Shown in pieces: positions 17,679 to 27,855 of a stretch of 64,000 bases of DNA. A program made the position numbers and the translations under genes. Numbering within the stretch: position 1 is the stretch's first letter; every line of letters starts with the position of its first letter. The DNA comes from Neisseriaceae bacterium JH1-16. Its GTDB lineage: Bacteria; Pseudomonadota; Gammaproteobacteria; Burkholderiales; Chromobacteriaceae. The DNA is taken from contig JAPDNP010000007.1 of the NCBI GenBank assembly GCA_025989215.1, forward strand, positions 124,001 to 188,000, in the 5' to 3' direction. The notes below the pieces were generated by a model, which was given only the letters and a program-made list of their open reading frames with translations, searched no databases and was not told the origin of the DNA.

Positions 17679-17681
17679 ATC

Positions 17682-18887
17682 TCAGGCCGGGATCACGCCC
17701 AACTTCTGCCCCACCTTGATAAACGCCGCCACCGCCTGCTGCACCTGCTCGGTGCTGTGACCGGCCGACATCTGGGTACGAATGCGGGCCTTGCCCTTCG
17801 GCACCACCGGGTAGGAGAAGCCGATCACGTACACGCCCTCCTTCAGCAGCTCGGCGGCCATGTCGCCGGCCAGACGCGCGTCGCCCAGCATCACCGGGAT
17901 GATCGGGTGTTCGCCCGGCACCAGCTCGAAGCCGGCTTCGGCCATCTCGTTGCGGAACAGCTCGGCATTGGTCTTGAGCTGGGCGCGCAGGCGGCGGCCC
18001 TCGTCGGAGGCGAGGATCTCCAGCACCTTCAGGCTGGCCGCGGTCAGCGCCGGGGCCAGGCTGTTGGAGAACAGGTAGGGGCGCGAGCGCTGGCGCAGCA
18101 GGTCGATGATCGGCTTGTGCGCGGCCACGTAGCCGCCCGATGCGCCACCGAGCGCCTTGCCCAGCGTGCCGGTGTAGATGTCGACCCGGTCGGACACGCC
18201 GCAGTATTCCGGGGTGCCGGCACCGGTGTCGCCGATGAAGCCGACCGCGTGCGAGTCGTCGACCATCACCAGCGCGTCATGGCGCTCGGCCAGGTCGCAG
18301 ATGCCCTTCAGGTTGGCGATGATGCCGTCCATCGAGAACACGCCGTCGGTGACGATCAGTTTGAAGCGCGCGCCGGCCTCATCGGCCGCCTTGAGCTGCG
18401 CCTCCAGGTCGGCCATGTCATTGTTCTTGTAGCGGTAGCGTTGCGCCTTGCACAGACGCACGCCGTCGATGATCGACGCGTGGTTCAGCTCGTCCGAGAT
18501 CACCGCGTCCGCTTCGGTCAGCAGCGTTTCGAACACGCCGCCGTTGGCGTCGAAGCAGCTCGAATACAGGATGGTGTCGTCGGTGCCGAGAAAGCGCGAG
18601 ATCGCCGCCTCCAGCTCCTTGTGCACGCTCTGGGTGCCGCAGATGAAGCGTACCGACGCGCAGCCGTAGCCGTAATCGTCGAGGCCCTGCTTGGCGGCGG
18701 CGACCAGCCGCGCGTCGTCGGCCAGGCCCAGATAGTTGTTGGCGCAAAAGTTCAGCACTGCCGAACCGTCGGCCAGCCGGATGCCGGCGCGCTGCGGGGT
18801 GGCGATGATGCGCTCCGGCTTTTCGAAGCCGTCGGCGCGGATCTGGTTCAGCGTGGCCTCGAGGTGGGCCAGATAGGTGTGGTTCAT
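17682..18887 (-). CDS. kbl: Glycine C-acetyltransferase (2-amino-3-ketobutyrate CoA ligase)
   Basis: A 401-residue PLP enzyme of the alpha-oxoamine synthase family, cleaving 2-amino-3-ketobutyrate with CoA to glycine and acetyl-CoA. The PLP lysine is K244 in [14 protein letters not shown]. The cofactor-stacking region [10 protein letters not shown] lies at about 210-219, and the N-terminal [11 protein letters not shown] is diagnostic. Length equals E. coli Kbl (398). First gene of a kbl-tdh threonine-degradation unit. A TACAAT -10-like box and an 11-bp inverted repeat lie upstream. Confidence 0.96.
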   Translation of the reverse strand: MNHTYLAHLEATLNQIRADGFEKPERIIATPQRAGIRLADGSAVLNFCANNYLGLADDARLVAAAKQGLDDYGYGCASVRFICGTQSVHKELEAAISRFLGTDDTILYSSCFDANGGVFETLLTEADAVISDELNHASIIDGVRLCKAQRYRYKNNDMADLEAQLKAADEAGARFKLIVTDGVFSMDGIIANLKGICDLAERHDALVMVDDSHAVGFIGDTGAGTPEYCGVSDRVDIYTGTLGKALGGASGGYVAAHKPIIDLLRQRSRPYLFSNSLAPALTAASLKVLEILASDEGRRLRAQLKTNAELFRNEMAEAGFELVPGEHPIIPVMLGDARLAGDMAAELLKEGVYVIGFSYPVVPKGKARIRTQMSAGHSTEQVQQAVAAFIKVGQKLGVIPA

Positions 18888-19038
18888 GAAGGACTCTGTA
18901 CGTGTCGGTTACACAAGCGAGCGCACCGCCGCCGGGGTGGCCGGCGACGGCGTTCAGAAACGGGGGCATGGGATGACGCACTCGGCGCACCACAGGGGTT
19001 GGCCGAAAGGACGCGCTCCGCTGCCCTGTCTGCGTCGA

Positions 19039-19131
19039 TTGTAGCCAAAGCCGCCGGTTTTGACCGAATCGTCGTGAAGCGCGGCAAGAAAAACCCCGCC
19101 GGCATGTGCGGGCGGGGTGATTTGGCTACAA
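19039..19131. promoter_or_regulatory. 11-bp inverted repeat flanking the hemB terminator, kbl 5' region
   Basis: TTGTAGCCAAA (19039-19049) and TTTGGCTACAA (19121-19131) are perfect inverted copies either side of the terminator hairpin. On the minus strand the left copy contains TACAAT, a good -10 for kbl. They may be a pair of regulator sites, or a long stem around the terminator. Confidence 0.45.
19089..19118 (-). terminator. hemB terminator
   Basis: An 8-bp stem ACCCCGCC/GGCGGGGT followed on the minus strand by TTTTT. Placed between hemB (with repeat C1) and kbl. Confidence 0.85.
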
Positions 19132-19144
19132 CGGCGACAGTCCT

Positions 19145-20335
<1,191 letters not shown>

Positions 20336-20499
20336 TTAGAACCTGTTCACGATCTCGCGAACCAAGGGCCTGACAAGGCGAAATGACGCGAAAAAGCGGA
20401 GTGGACTTGTCGGACCAATCCGCATATTGAGTGGCATTTCAACGCAGGATCACCCAAGACCTTGAAGATCAAATGCAGCAGATCGTGAACTGGTTCTTA
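20336..20499. mobile_element. Repeat family A, copy 3, with TTA target duplication
   Basis: The best-preserved copy: 158 bp (20339-20496) with termini GAACCTGTTCACGATCT and AGATCGTGAACTGGTTC (16 of 17 pair), flanked by TTA on both sides. The right TTA is the TAA stop of the small minus-strand gene that follows. It lies 87 bases upstream of hemB, so it may affect hemB transcription. Confidence 0.8.
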
Positions 20500-20700
20500 G
20501 GGCTGGCGCGGCGGCGTGTCCTTGTACGGTGCCACCTCGTCCTCGGGCGGATCGTCGTCGAAACGCCGGTAGGTGCCGGGGGCAACGCCGGGCGGCAGTT
20601 GCATCGGCGGCTCGCGCTTGGCCAGCCGCGCCAGCGTGCCGACCACGGTAGCGATCGGCGCGAGGATGATCACGACCCAGAACCAGATCGAGTGCAGCAT
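20497..20700 (-). CDS. Small single-span membrane protein, unknown function
   Basis: A 67-residue protein. Residues 3-24 are a strongly hydrophobic helix (WFWVVIILAPIATVVGTLA). A proline- and acid-rich cytoplasmic or periplasmic tail ends in PPEDEVAPYK. No recognisable family. Support for coding is its length without stops, the plausible membrane topology, and the position downstream of the GT9 gene on the same strand. The Shine-Dalgarno is weak. Its TAA stop coincides with the target duplication of repeat A3, as gloA does with A2. Confidence 0.55.
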   Translation of the reverse strand: MLHSIWFWVVIILAPIATVVGTLARLAKREPPMQLPPGVAPGTYRRFDDDPPEDEVAPYKDTPPRQP

Positions 20701-20782
20701 GGCGGAGGTCTTTCGCAGGAAAAGCGGCAGTCTACTCCTCGCCCCCGCCCCACGGCAAAACCGCCGCCGGCCGGGCCGCGAC

Positions 20783-21853
20783 CTAAGCGGTCTCGACCGG
20801 CTGGGCTGCCTGGCTGTTCAGCAAGGCGAAGCAGGCATCGATCACCGGCTGCGGCGCGATATGGGCGATCTGCCAGTCGTCGACCGAGTCCGAGGTGATC
20901 ACCCGGTGCGGCACCTGCCACGGATACCAGTGCAGGTACTTGCCTTCCAGGTGCTCGAACAGACCAACCACCGGCACCCCGACGCCGGCCGCCACATGCA
21001 GGCCGCCGCCATCGCAGCAGACCGCCAGGTCCACGCAAGCGAGTGCTGCCATCAGCGCGCCCAGCTCGCTGGTCGGGTACGGAATGACGGCATCGGCCGG
21101 CAGGGCCGCGATGATCTCGGCCGCCTTCTCGTCGTCGCCCGGATGCCGGGGATTGTCCTTCGCCCCCGGTGACCACAGCAGCAGTACCCGATGGCCCTGT
21201 GCACGCAACTGCTCGATCAACTGGATATAGTGCGCCACCGGCCAGACCCGGGTCGCCTCGCGCGCGCTGATATGCACCGCGACCAGACGCCCCGGGCCGG
21301 CCCCGATCCGGGCCCGCGCCTGCGCCAGCGCTTCGGCCGGCACCGTCAGCGACAATGGTCCCGGCGGCAGCGTGATGCCCAAGGGTTCGAGCAGCCGGTG
21401 CACGTCTTCGACCTGGTGACGGATCGGATCGGCAGCACGCCGGACCACCGGCAGGTCGATGACCGCATCATGAGGCTGTCCGTCCAGCACGAAGCCGACG
21501 ATATGCTTCGGCCGCACCGCCTTGGCCAGCTTCAGCGCATGCGACGACGGCGCCGTGCCGGCGATGATCGCGTAGTCGTACTGCAGGCGGCGCAGCGCCC
21601 AGTACATCCTGAGCCGACCAAGCAGGATGGCGGACAGGCTCTGCCCCGGCAGGCGGTGCTTGGTCTTGGTGTAGACGTGCACCTGGTCCAGCGAACGCTG
21701 CCCCTCGATCACCCCGGCGTTGTAGCTGTTGACCAGCGCGTCGATGCGCGCCGTCGGCCATGCCGCCCGCAGCGCATCGAGCAGCGGCGTGGTGCAGACC
21801 AGATCGCCGATATTGTCGCGGCGGATCACCAAAATCTTCTTCTGACTCGTCAT
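20783..21853 (-). CDS. Glycosyltransferase family 9 (heptosyltransferase-like)
   Basis: A 356-residue GT-B enzyme resembling ADP-heptose:LPS heptosyltransferases. The N-terminus ILVIRRDNIGDLVCTTPLL is the family signature. A second domain has AVHISARE, VLLLWSPG and CCDGGGLHVAAGVGVPVVGLF, the nucleotide-sugar region near residues 280-300. GAGG-type ribosome site upstream of ATG 21853. An in-frame start at 21874 is less likely. Most likely acts on lipopolysaccharide core or another envelope glycan at the inner membrane. No other LPS gene is adjacent (gmhB is 9 kb away), so the acceptor is unknown. Confidence 0.85.
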   Translation of the reverse strand: MTSQKKILVIRRDNIGDLVCTTPLLDALRAAWPTARIDALVNSYNAGVIEGQRSLDQVHVYTKTKHRLPGQSLSAILLGRLRMYWALRRLQYDYAIIAGTAPSSHALKLAKAVRPKHIVGFVLDGQPHDAVIDLPVVRRAADPIRHQVEDVHRLLEPLGITLPPGPLSLTVPAEALAQARARIGAGPGRLVAVHISAREATRVWPVAHYIQLIEQLRAQGHRVLLLWSPGAKDNPRHPGDDEKAAEIIAALPADAVIPYPTSELGALMAALACVDLAVCCDGGGLHVAAGVGVPVVGLFEHLEGKYLHWYPWQVPHRVITSDSVDDWQIAHIAPQPVIDACFALLNSQAAQPVETA

Positions 21854-22103
21854 CAAGACGCCTCTTCCTCGCAATGCTAGTGCCCGGACCCAGGGCTGGT
21901 CGTCTCATGCACCAGTCCACCAATAGCGGTCACTCCGAAACGGCCGATTCTGCCACGACCGCCCCGCCACGACCGAGAAAATTCAGATCGGATAGTGTAT
22001 TCCGTCGATGGCGGAACAGCGATAACAAGCTGAATTGGCGCAGGTTACCTGCCTACAGACGATCGCGTCGACTAGCCCCGACGTCCGATCACCCATAAAA
22101 AAA
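21854..22103. other. Intergenic spacer upstream of the GT9 gene
   Basis: About 250 bp with no credible gene, between the GT9 start and the dnaJ terminator. Nothing specific recognised. The promoter for the GT9 gene should lie here. Confidence 0.4.
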
Positions 22104-22131
22104 ACCGCCGGCAATTCTCATCACCGGCGGT
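22104..22131 (-). terminator. dnaJ terminator
   Basis: ACCGCCGG/CCGGCGGT stem with a 12-base loop and a run of eight T on the minus strand. A canonical intrinsic terminator closing grpE-dnaK-dnaJ. Confidence 0.92.
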
Positions 22132-22154
22132 TTCGCTATTAGCTACATGACGAC

Positions 22155-23294
22155 TCAGTCGAAGAATTCGCGCAGCTTGTCCACGAACGATTTCGCGCGC
22201 GGATTGTGGGTGGCCTTGTCGCCCTCGCCCACCTGCTCGAACTCACGCAGCAGTTCCTTCTGGCGCTCGGTCAGCTTCACCGGGGTTTCCACCACCACAT
22301 GGCACATCAGGTCGCCGTAGTCGCTGCCGCGCACCGCCTTCACTCCCTTGCCGCGCAGGCGGAACACCTTGCCCGACTGGGTCTCGGCCGGGATCTTCAT
22401 CTTGGCCATGCCGTCCAACGTCGGGATCTCGATCTCGCCGCCCAGCGCCGCGGTGGCGAAGGTGATCGGCATCTCGCAGTGCAGGTCCATGCCGTCGCGC
22501 TGGAACACCGCGTGCTGCTTGATGTGGGTGACCACGTACAGGTCGCCGGCCGGGCCGCCATTGGTACCCGGCTCGCCCTCGCCCGCCAGGCGGATGCGAT
22601 CGCCCTCGTCGACACCGGCCGGGATCTTCACGTTCAGCGTCTTGTGGGTCTTCAGCTGACCGGCGCCGTGGCACTTGGTGCACGGATCGGTGATCTGCTT
22701 GCCGCTGCCATGGCAGGTCGGGCAGGTCTGCTGCACCGAGAAGAAGCCCTGCGACACGCGCACCTGGCCGTGGCCGCCGCAAGTGGTACAAGTCTTGGGC
22801 TGAGTGCCCGGCTTGGCGCCACTGCCGTGGCAGACATCGCAGTTCTCGTGAGTCGGGATACGGATCTGGCGCTCGCAGCCCTTGGCCGCCTCTTCGAGCG
22901 AAATCTCCATGTTGTAGCGCAAATCGGCGCCGCGGTAGACGTTGGAACGCCCGCCACCGCCGCCGGCACGACCACCGAAGATGTCGCCGAAGATATCGCC
23001 GAAGGCGTCGGCAAAGTCGCCGAAGCCGCCCTGGCCGCCGCGGAAGCCACCGCCCGCACCCATGTTCGGGTCGACGCCGGCGTGGCCGAACTGATCGTAG
23101 GCGGCGCGCTTGTCCGACTCGGACAGCATCTCGTACGCCTCTTTCACTTCCTTGAACTTGTCCTCGGCTTCCTTGCTGTCCGGATTGCGGTCCGGGTGAT
23201 ACTTCATCGCCAGCTTGCGGTACGCCTTCTTGATGTCGTCGTCCGACGCATCGCGGTTGACGCCGAGCACGTCGTAATAGTCACGTTTGGACAT
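22155..23294 (-). CDS. dnaJ: Chaperone DnaJ (Hsp40)
   Basis: A 379-residue co-chaperone that stimulates DnaK ATPase and delivers unfolded clients. The J-domain (1-70) has HPD at 33-35. A Gly/Phe-rich linker covers about 75-115. The zinc domain has four CxxCxGxG repeats ([32 protein letters not shown]). The C-terminal peptide-binding domain ends at a short dimerisation helix. Length equals E. coli DnaJ (376). Downstream of dnaK with a 122-bp gap containing a large hairpin. Confidence 0.98.
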   Translation of the reverse strand: MSKRDYYDVLGVNRDASDDDIKKAYRKLAMKYHPDRNPDSKEAEDKFKEVKEAYEMLSESDKRAAYDQFGHAGVDPNMGAGGGFRGGQGGFGDFADAFGDIFGDIFGGRAGGGGGRSNVYRGADLRYNMEISLEEAAKGCERQIRIPTHENCDVCHGSGAKPGTQPKTCTTCGGHGQVRVSQGFFSVQQTCPTCHGSGKQITDPCTKCHGAGQLKTHKTLNVKIPAGVDEGDRIRLAGEGEPGTNGGPAGDLYVVTHIKQHAVFQRDGMDLHCEMPITFATAALGGEIEIPTLDGMAKMKIPAETQSGKVFRLRGKGVKAVRGSDYGDLMCHVVVETPVKLTERQKELLREFEQVGEGDKATHNPRAKSFVDKLREFFD

Positions 23295-23358
23295 GGTGTC
23301 TTAACCTTGGTGGCCCACTGCGAAGGTCGGCCGAAAACAGGAATTCCGAAACAGCAAA

Positions 23359-23400
23359 GGCACAGAGGCCTGCGGGGTTGCCCCCGCCCGCCCCTGTGCC
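23359..23400 (-). terminator. Large hairpin between dnaK and dnaJ
   Basis: GGCACAG pairs with CTGTGCC at the base of an interrupted, very G+C-rich stem, with TTTGCTGTTT following on the minus strand. It probably lowers dnaJ relative to dnaK by partial termination, or stabilises the dnaK message. Confidence 0.6.
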
Positions 23401-23416
23401 CTCAGGACAACAACGC

Positions 23417-25330
23417 TTACTTCTTGTCCTTCACTTCTTCGAACTCAGCGTCGACCACGTTGCCGTCGTCCTTCTTGGCATCGGCCGCAGCGGCTTCGCC
23501 TTCCGGTTGCTGCTGGGCGTACATCTGCTCAGCCAGCTTGTGCGACGCTTCCATCAGTGCCTGCACCTTAGCTTCGATCGCTTCCTTGTCGTCGGTCTTG
23601 ACCACTTCCTCGGCATCTTTCAGCGCGGCTTCGATCTTGGCCTTTTCTTCGGCATCGATCTTGTCGCCGTACTCGGTCAGCGATTTCTTCACCGAGTGGA
23701 TCAGACCTTCGGCCTGGTTCTTGGCTTGCACCAGTTCGGCCAGCTTCTTGTCTTCTTCCGCGTTCAGCTCGGCGTCCTGCACCATGCGCTCGATCTCGGC
23801 TTCCGACAGACCCGACGAGGCCTGGATGGTGATGTTGGCCTGCTTGCCGGTGCCCTTGTCCTTCGCCGATACGTGCAGGATGCCGTTGGCGTCGATGTCG
23901 AAGGTCACTTCGATCTGCGGCATGCCGCGCGGTGCCGGCGGGATGTCGGCCAGGTTGAACTGACCCAGCGACTTGTTGGCCGAAGCGCGCTCGCGCTCGC
24001 CCTGCAGCACGTGGATGGTCACCGCGTTCTGGTTGTCCTCGGCGGTCGAGAAGGTCTGTTGCGCCTTGGTCGGGATGGTGGTGTTCTTCTGGATCAGCTT
24101 GGTCAGGATGCCACCCATCGTCTCGATACCGAGCGACAGCGGGGTCACGTCCAAGAGCAGTACGTCGGTACGGTCACCGGCCAGCACCGAACCCTGGATC
24201 GCGGCGCCCACGGCCACGGCTTCGTCCGGGTTCACGTCGCGGCGCGCTTCCTTGCCGAAGAACTCCTTCACCTTCTCGATCACCATCGGCATACGGGTCT
24301 GACCGCCGACCAGGATCACGTCGTGAATGTCGTTGACCGACAGACCGGCGTCCTTCAGGGCCACGCGGCACGGCTCGATGGTGCGCTGAACCAGTTCGTC
24401 GACCAGCGACTCGAACTTGGCGCGGGTGATCTTCATCGCCAGGTGCTTCGGACCGGTCGCATCCATGGTGATGTACGGCAAGTTCACCTCGGTCTGGGTA
24501 GCCGACGACAGCTCGATCTTGGCTTTCTCGGCCGCTTCCTTCAGGCGTTGCAGCGCCATCACGTCGTTCTTCAGGTCCACGCCCTGTTCGCGCTTGAACT
24601 CGGTCACGATGTAATCAATGATGCGCTGGTCGAAGTCTTCGCCGCCCAGGAAGGTGTCGCCGTTGGTGGCCAGCACTTCGAACTGCTTGTCGCCGTCCAC
24701 GTCGGCGATCTCGATGATCGAGATGTCGAAGGTACCGCCGCCCAAGTCGTACACGGCGATCTTGCTATCGCCCTTCTCGTGCTTGTCCATGCCGAACGCC
24801 AGAGCCGCAGCGGTCGGTTCGTTGATGATGCGCTTCACTTCCAGACCGGCGATGCGGCCGGCATCCTTGGTGGCCTGACGCTGGCTGTCGTTGAAGTAAG
24901 CCGGTACGGTGATCACCGCTTCGGTCACTTCTTCGCCCAGGTAGTCTTCGGCTGCCTTCTTCATCTTGCGCAGCACTTCCGCCGAAATTTGCGGCGGGGC
25001 CAGTTCCTGGTCGTTCACTTTCACCCAGGCGTCGCCATTCTTGGCCTTGGTGATTTCGAACGGCATCAGGTCGATGTCTTTTTGTACTTCCTTGTCTTCG
25101 AAGCGACGGCCGATCAGGCGCTTCACCGCGTACAGGGTGTGCTTCGGGTTGGTGACGGCCTGGCGTTTCGCCGGGGCGCCAACCAGTATCTCGCCGTCGT
25201 CCATGTAGGCGATGATCGACGGGGTGGTGCGCGCGCCTTCGGCGTTCTCGATCACCTTCGGCTGACCGTTCTCGATCACGGCCAGGCAGGAGTTGGTGGT
25301 GCCCAGGTCAATACCAATAATTTTGCCCAT
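23417..25330 (-). CDS. dnaK: Chaperone DnaK (Hsp70)
   Basis: A 637-residue ATP-driven chaperone. The ATPase domain opens with [10 protein letters not shown] (6-15), has the second phosphate loop DLGGGTFD near 194, and VGGQTRMP near 340. The linker and substrate-binding domain follow [14 protein letters not shown], and a C-terminal lid ends EFEEVKDKK, close to the usual EEVKD tail. Second gene of grpE-dnaK-dnaJ. In the substrate-binding domain the usual Asp-Asn-Lys of the NKSLG loop is Ser-Ala-Asn-Lys, encoded by an uptake-like motif (23976-23984). Confidence 0.99.
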   Translation of the reverse strand: MGKIIGIDLGTTNSCLAVIENGQPKVIENAEGARTTPSIIAYMDDGEILVGAPAKRQAVTNPKHTLYAVKRLIGRRFEDKEVQKDIDLMPFEITKAKNGDAWVKVNDQELAPPQISAEVLRKMKKAAEDYLGEEVTEAVITVPAYFNDSQRQATKDAGRIAGLEVKRIINEPTAAALAFGMDKHEKGDSKIAVYDLGGGTFDISIIEIADVDGDKQFEVLATNGDTFLGGEDFDQRIIDYIVTEFKREQGVDLKNDVMALQRLKEAAEKAKIELSSATQTEVNLPYITMDATGPKHLAMKITRAKFESLVDELVQRTIEPCRVALKDAGLSVNDIHDVILVGGQTRMPMVIEKVKEFFGKEARRDVNPDEAVAVGAAIQGSVLAGDRTDVLLLDVTPLSLGIETMGGILTKLIQKNTTIPTKAQQTFSTAEDNQNAVTIHVLQGERERASANKSLGQFNLADIPPAPRGMPQIEVTFDIDANGILHVSAKDKGTGKQANITIQASSGLSEAEIERMVQDAELNAEEDKKLAELVQAKNQAEGLIHSVKKSLTEYGDKIDAEEKAKIEAALKDAEEVVKTDDKEAIEAKVQALMEASHKLAEQMYAQQQPEGEAAAADAKKDDGNVVDAEFEEVKDKK

Positions 25331-25406
25331 ATTCTGTATTCCTTTTCCTTGTTTCTCGATCTTGTGCCGCTCTTACCGGGCGGCATCGTCTGTCATGTTT
25401 TGCTAC

Positions 25407-25433
25407 ATCGTGGCCAGTCGCCACGTTTTCAAG
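25407..25433 (-). promoter_or_regulatory. Possible sigma-32 promoter for dnaK
   Basis: CTTGAA (25428-25433) and CCACGAT (25407-25413) are separated by 14 bases. The -35 is perfect and the -10 (CCCCAT-like) is imperfect. It overlaps a CGTGGC/GCCACG hairpin in the grpE-dnaK gap. Confidence 0.4.
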
Positions 25434-25440
25434 AGGGGAC

Positions 25441-25989
25441 TCAGCCCTTGGCCTTGGCGACCACCACCATGGCCGGACGCAGCACGCGATCGGCCACGGT
25501 ATAACCCTTCTGCATCACGCGGATCACCGTGTTCGGCTCGGCGTCCGACTCCTCGGCACTGATCGCCTGGTGCTTGTGCGGGTCGAGCTTTTCGCCCAAC
25601 GGGTTCACTTCGCCGATATCGGCCTTGTCGAAGGCGGAAGCCAGCTGCTTCAGCGTCAGATCGACACCAAACTTCAACGCGTCGAACTGACCGCTCTGGT
25701 CGGCCAGCGCCATCTCCAGGCTGTCCTTCACCCCCAGCAATTCGCCGGCGAACTTGTTGATCGCAAACTTGCGCGCGTTCTGCACGTCTTCGGCAGCACG
25801 GCGACGCAGGTTGTCGGCGTCGGCACGGGCGCGCAGGAAATTGTCCTTCAGCTCGGCCACTTCCTGTTCCAGTTCGGCGATACGGGCCGCGTCACCGCTT
25901 GTTTCCACACCCGCCGCTTCGGCCAACTTATCGATGGCGATATCCACTGCATCGACCGGAGCGTTACTGCCCTTCTGATTTTCCTGCAT
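25441..25989 (-). CDS. grpE: Nucleotide exchange factor GrpE
   Basis: A 182-residue dimeric cofactor that releases ADP from DnaK. A long N-terminal coiled coil (about 35-90, with [29 protein letters not shown]) precedes the compact beta domain. That domain contains [19 protein letters not shown] and the C-terminal [22 protein letters not shown] region (here VMQKGYT). First gene of grpE-dnaK-dnaJ. A near-consensus sigma-32 promoter lies upstream. One uptake-like motif (25918) encodes Leu-Ala-Glu near the N-terminus. Confidence 0.97.
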   Translation of the reverse strand: MQENQKGSNAPVDAVDIAIDKLAEAAGVETSGDAARIAELEQEVAELKDNFLRARADADNLRRRAAEDVQNARKFAINKFAGELLGVKDSLEMALADQSGQFDALKFGVDLTLKQLASAFDKADIGEVNPLGEKLDPHKHQAISAEESDAEPNTVIRVMQKGYTVADRVLRPAMVVVAKAKG

Positions 25990-26034
25990 GACGATTCCTT
26001 AACTGAATCCGACAATGGTAAAGACCGAATCTAG

Positions 26035-26060
26035 ATAGGGTCTTTCATCGCCAGTTCAAG
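26035..26060 (-). promoter_or_regulatory. Sigma-32 heat-shock promoter of grpE-dnaK-dnaJ
   Basis: CTTGAA, 14-base spacer, CCCTATCT, matching the heat-shock consensus CTTGAA-N13-15-CCCCATNT very closely, 46 bases upstream of the grpE start. Confidence 0.85.
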
Positions 26061-26117
26061 AGCGTTCGGCACCGATCGCCACGTTTTCTGCCGACGCAGG
26101 TCGGGCAAGCAAACAAA

Positions 26118-26147
26118 AACGGCCCCCGATCGAAATCGGGAGCCGTT
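26118..26147 (-). terminator. Terminator of the first NCS2 permease gene
   Basis: AACGGC/GCCGTT and CCGAT/ATCGG stem segments with a 4-base loop and a short bulge. On the minus strand TTTTG follows. Confidence 0.8.
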
Positions 26148-26171
26148 CTTATCATTTATATGCGGATGCGA

Positions 26172-27518
26172 TCAGACGTTCTCGCGAGCGATCTCTTCGA
26201 TGAACTCGCCCTCGTGCTCGTCGACGATGTCGGTCGGACGACCCGGCAGCACCAGGTTCAGGAACAGCGCCACCAGCGAGCCAACGGTAATGCCCGAGGC
26301 GAAGATTTCCTTCACGAAGGCCGGCAGCTTGGCCAACAGTTCCGGGCGCATCGTTACCGCCACGCCGCAGCCGATCGCCACCGCAATGATCAGGCCGTTG
26401 CGCTTGTTGTGCTCGACGCGGCCAAGCATCTGGATGCCGGCGGCGATGATCATCGCAAACATCATCAGGCCCGCACCACCGAGCACCGGCAGCGGAATGG
26501 TGACGATCAGCGCACCCAGCACCGGGAACAGCCCGGCCAGCACCAATAGCACGCCGGTCAGCGTCACCACGTGACGGCTGGCCACGCCGGTCAGCGACAC
26601 CACGCCGATATTCTGCGCGAACGACGAGAACGGAGTGGTCGACATCACCGCCGCCAGCGCCGAGCCGACGCCGTCGCACAGGATGCCGCTGGCGATCTTC
26701 TTGCCGGTCATCGGGGTCTTGGTCGCGGCGCCCAGCGCCAGGAAGTTGCCGGTCGATTCGACGATGGTCACCAGATAAGCGATCGACATGCCGATGATGC
26801 CCGAGATCGGGAAGGCCATGCCGAAGTGCAAGGGTTGCGGCACCGCGAACGACTGGGCGTTATGCACCGCCGAGAAGTCGATCAATCCCATCGCCAGGCA
26901 CACCAGATAACCGACGAACATGCCGATCACGATCGCCGCCGCCGAGATGATGCCCTTGCCCCACTGCACCAGGCCGATCACCAAGATCAGCACGAACAAG
27001 GCGATGCCCAGGTTGGCCGGATCGGCATAGTGCGCCGAACCCACCTGGCCGCCGGCGAACCAGTCAATCGCCACCGGGATCAGCGACAGGCCGATCATCG
27101 TCACCACCGTACCGGTCACCACCGGCGGAAACAGCTTGCGGATCTGCGGCATGAAGAAGCTGCCGATGATCATTACGAAGGAACCGACCAGCGACGAGCC
27201 GAGAATCCCCGCCACGCCATGCTCGAAGCCGATGGCGATCGCCGCGGCGACGAAGGTGAAGCTGGTGCCCATCACGCAAGGCAGCTTGATGCCCACCGGG
27301 CCCACGCTCTTGCACTGGATGATCGTCACCACGCCCGACACCAGCAGCGCCGCGTTCACCAAGGCCACCACTTGATCGGTCGGCAGCTTCAGCACGCCGC
27401 CCACCACCAGCGGCACGGCGATGATGCCGCCGAGCGCCGCCAGAAGATGCTGCGCCGCCAACAGGATCGATGTCGCCAACGGCGGTCGATCTTCCACTTG
27501 ATACAGCAACTGTTCCAT
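26172..27518 (-). CDS. NCS2-family nucleobase (xanthine/uracil) permease, paralog 1
   Basis: A 448-residue inner-membrane proton symporter of the nucleobase-cation-symporter-2 family (UraA/XanQ/PbuX). Family marks include QHLLAALGGIIAVPL near residue 25, the TM3 stretch GTSFTFVAAA, and the TM10 motif NIGVVSLTGVASRHV near 320. ATG 27518 has GGAGGAG 7 bases upstream. The ORF opens to 27551. It is closely similar over its whole length to the next gene on the same strand, a tandem duplication. Sequence features lean to the xanthine/urate branch, but substrate is not certain. Confidence 0.9.
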   Translation of the reverse strand: MEQLLYQVEDRPPLATSILLAAQHLLAALGGIIAVPLVVGGVLKLPTDQVVALVNAALLVSGVVTIIQCKSVGPVGIKLPCVMGTSFTFVAAAIAIGFEHGVAGILGSSLVGSFVMIIGSFFMPQIRKLFPPVVTGTVVTMIGLSLIPVAIDWFAGGQVGSAHYADPANLGIALFVLILVIGLVQWGKGIISAAAIVIGMFVGYLVCLAMGLIDFSAVHNAQSFAVPQPLHFGMAFPISGIIGMSIAYLVTIVESTGNFLALGAATKTPMTGKKIASGILCDGVGSALAAVMSTTPFSSFAQNIGVVSLTGVASRHVVTLTGVLLVLAGLFPVLGALIVTIPLPVLGGAGLMMFAMIIAAGIQMLGRVEHNKRNGLIIAVAIGCGVAVTMRPELLAKLPAFVKEIFASGITVGSLVALFLNLVLPGRPTDIVDEHEGEFIEEIARENV

Positions 27519-27611
27519 CGTGCTTCTCCTCCAAACCATCAAATCGGGCACGGTCGATTTATGCCAACCGAAAGACTCTTGTCGTTAAATTTTTTGAGGC
27601 GACATCGTGCC

Positions 27612-27652
27612 AATTCCAAGCAGTGGATGTCAATTCCATTTTTGGTAAATTT
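27612..27652 (-). promoter_or_regulatory. Conserved NCS2 upstream block, copy 1
   Basis: Contains ATTCCA, then GTGGATGTCAATTCCATTTT with the second ATTCCA exactly 20 bases after the first, then GTAAATTT. The same arrangement is found upstream of paralog 2. On the minus strand it includes TTGACA. The TGGA/TCCA dyad and two-turn spacing suggest an operator. It lies about 94-134 bases before the start codon. Confidence 0.55.
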
Positions 27653-27804
27653 TAGCGCACGGCGACTTTACCCAGGTAAAACCCGCTTTCTCCCGCAAAA
27701 TCAACCAATTTAACTTAATAAAAAGATATTTTGATTGTCAGACAGAACTTATGCAGAAATCGATTCCAATAGCTAACGACAAGAAATCGGCGACAACAAA
27801 TGCA

Positions 27805-27834
27805 AAACGGCCCACCGCAAGCAGTGGGCCGTTT
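27805..27834 (-). terminator. Terminator of the second NCS2 permease gene
   Basis: An 11-bp perfect stem AAACGGCCCAC/GTGGGCCGTTT with an 8-base loop and flanking A/T runs. Confidence 0.88.
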
Positions 27835-27855
27835 TTCCGCGGATCAGACGCCGAG

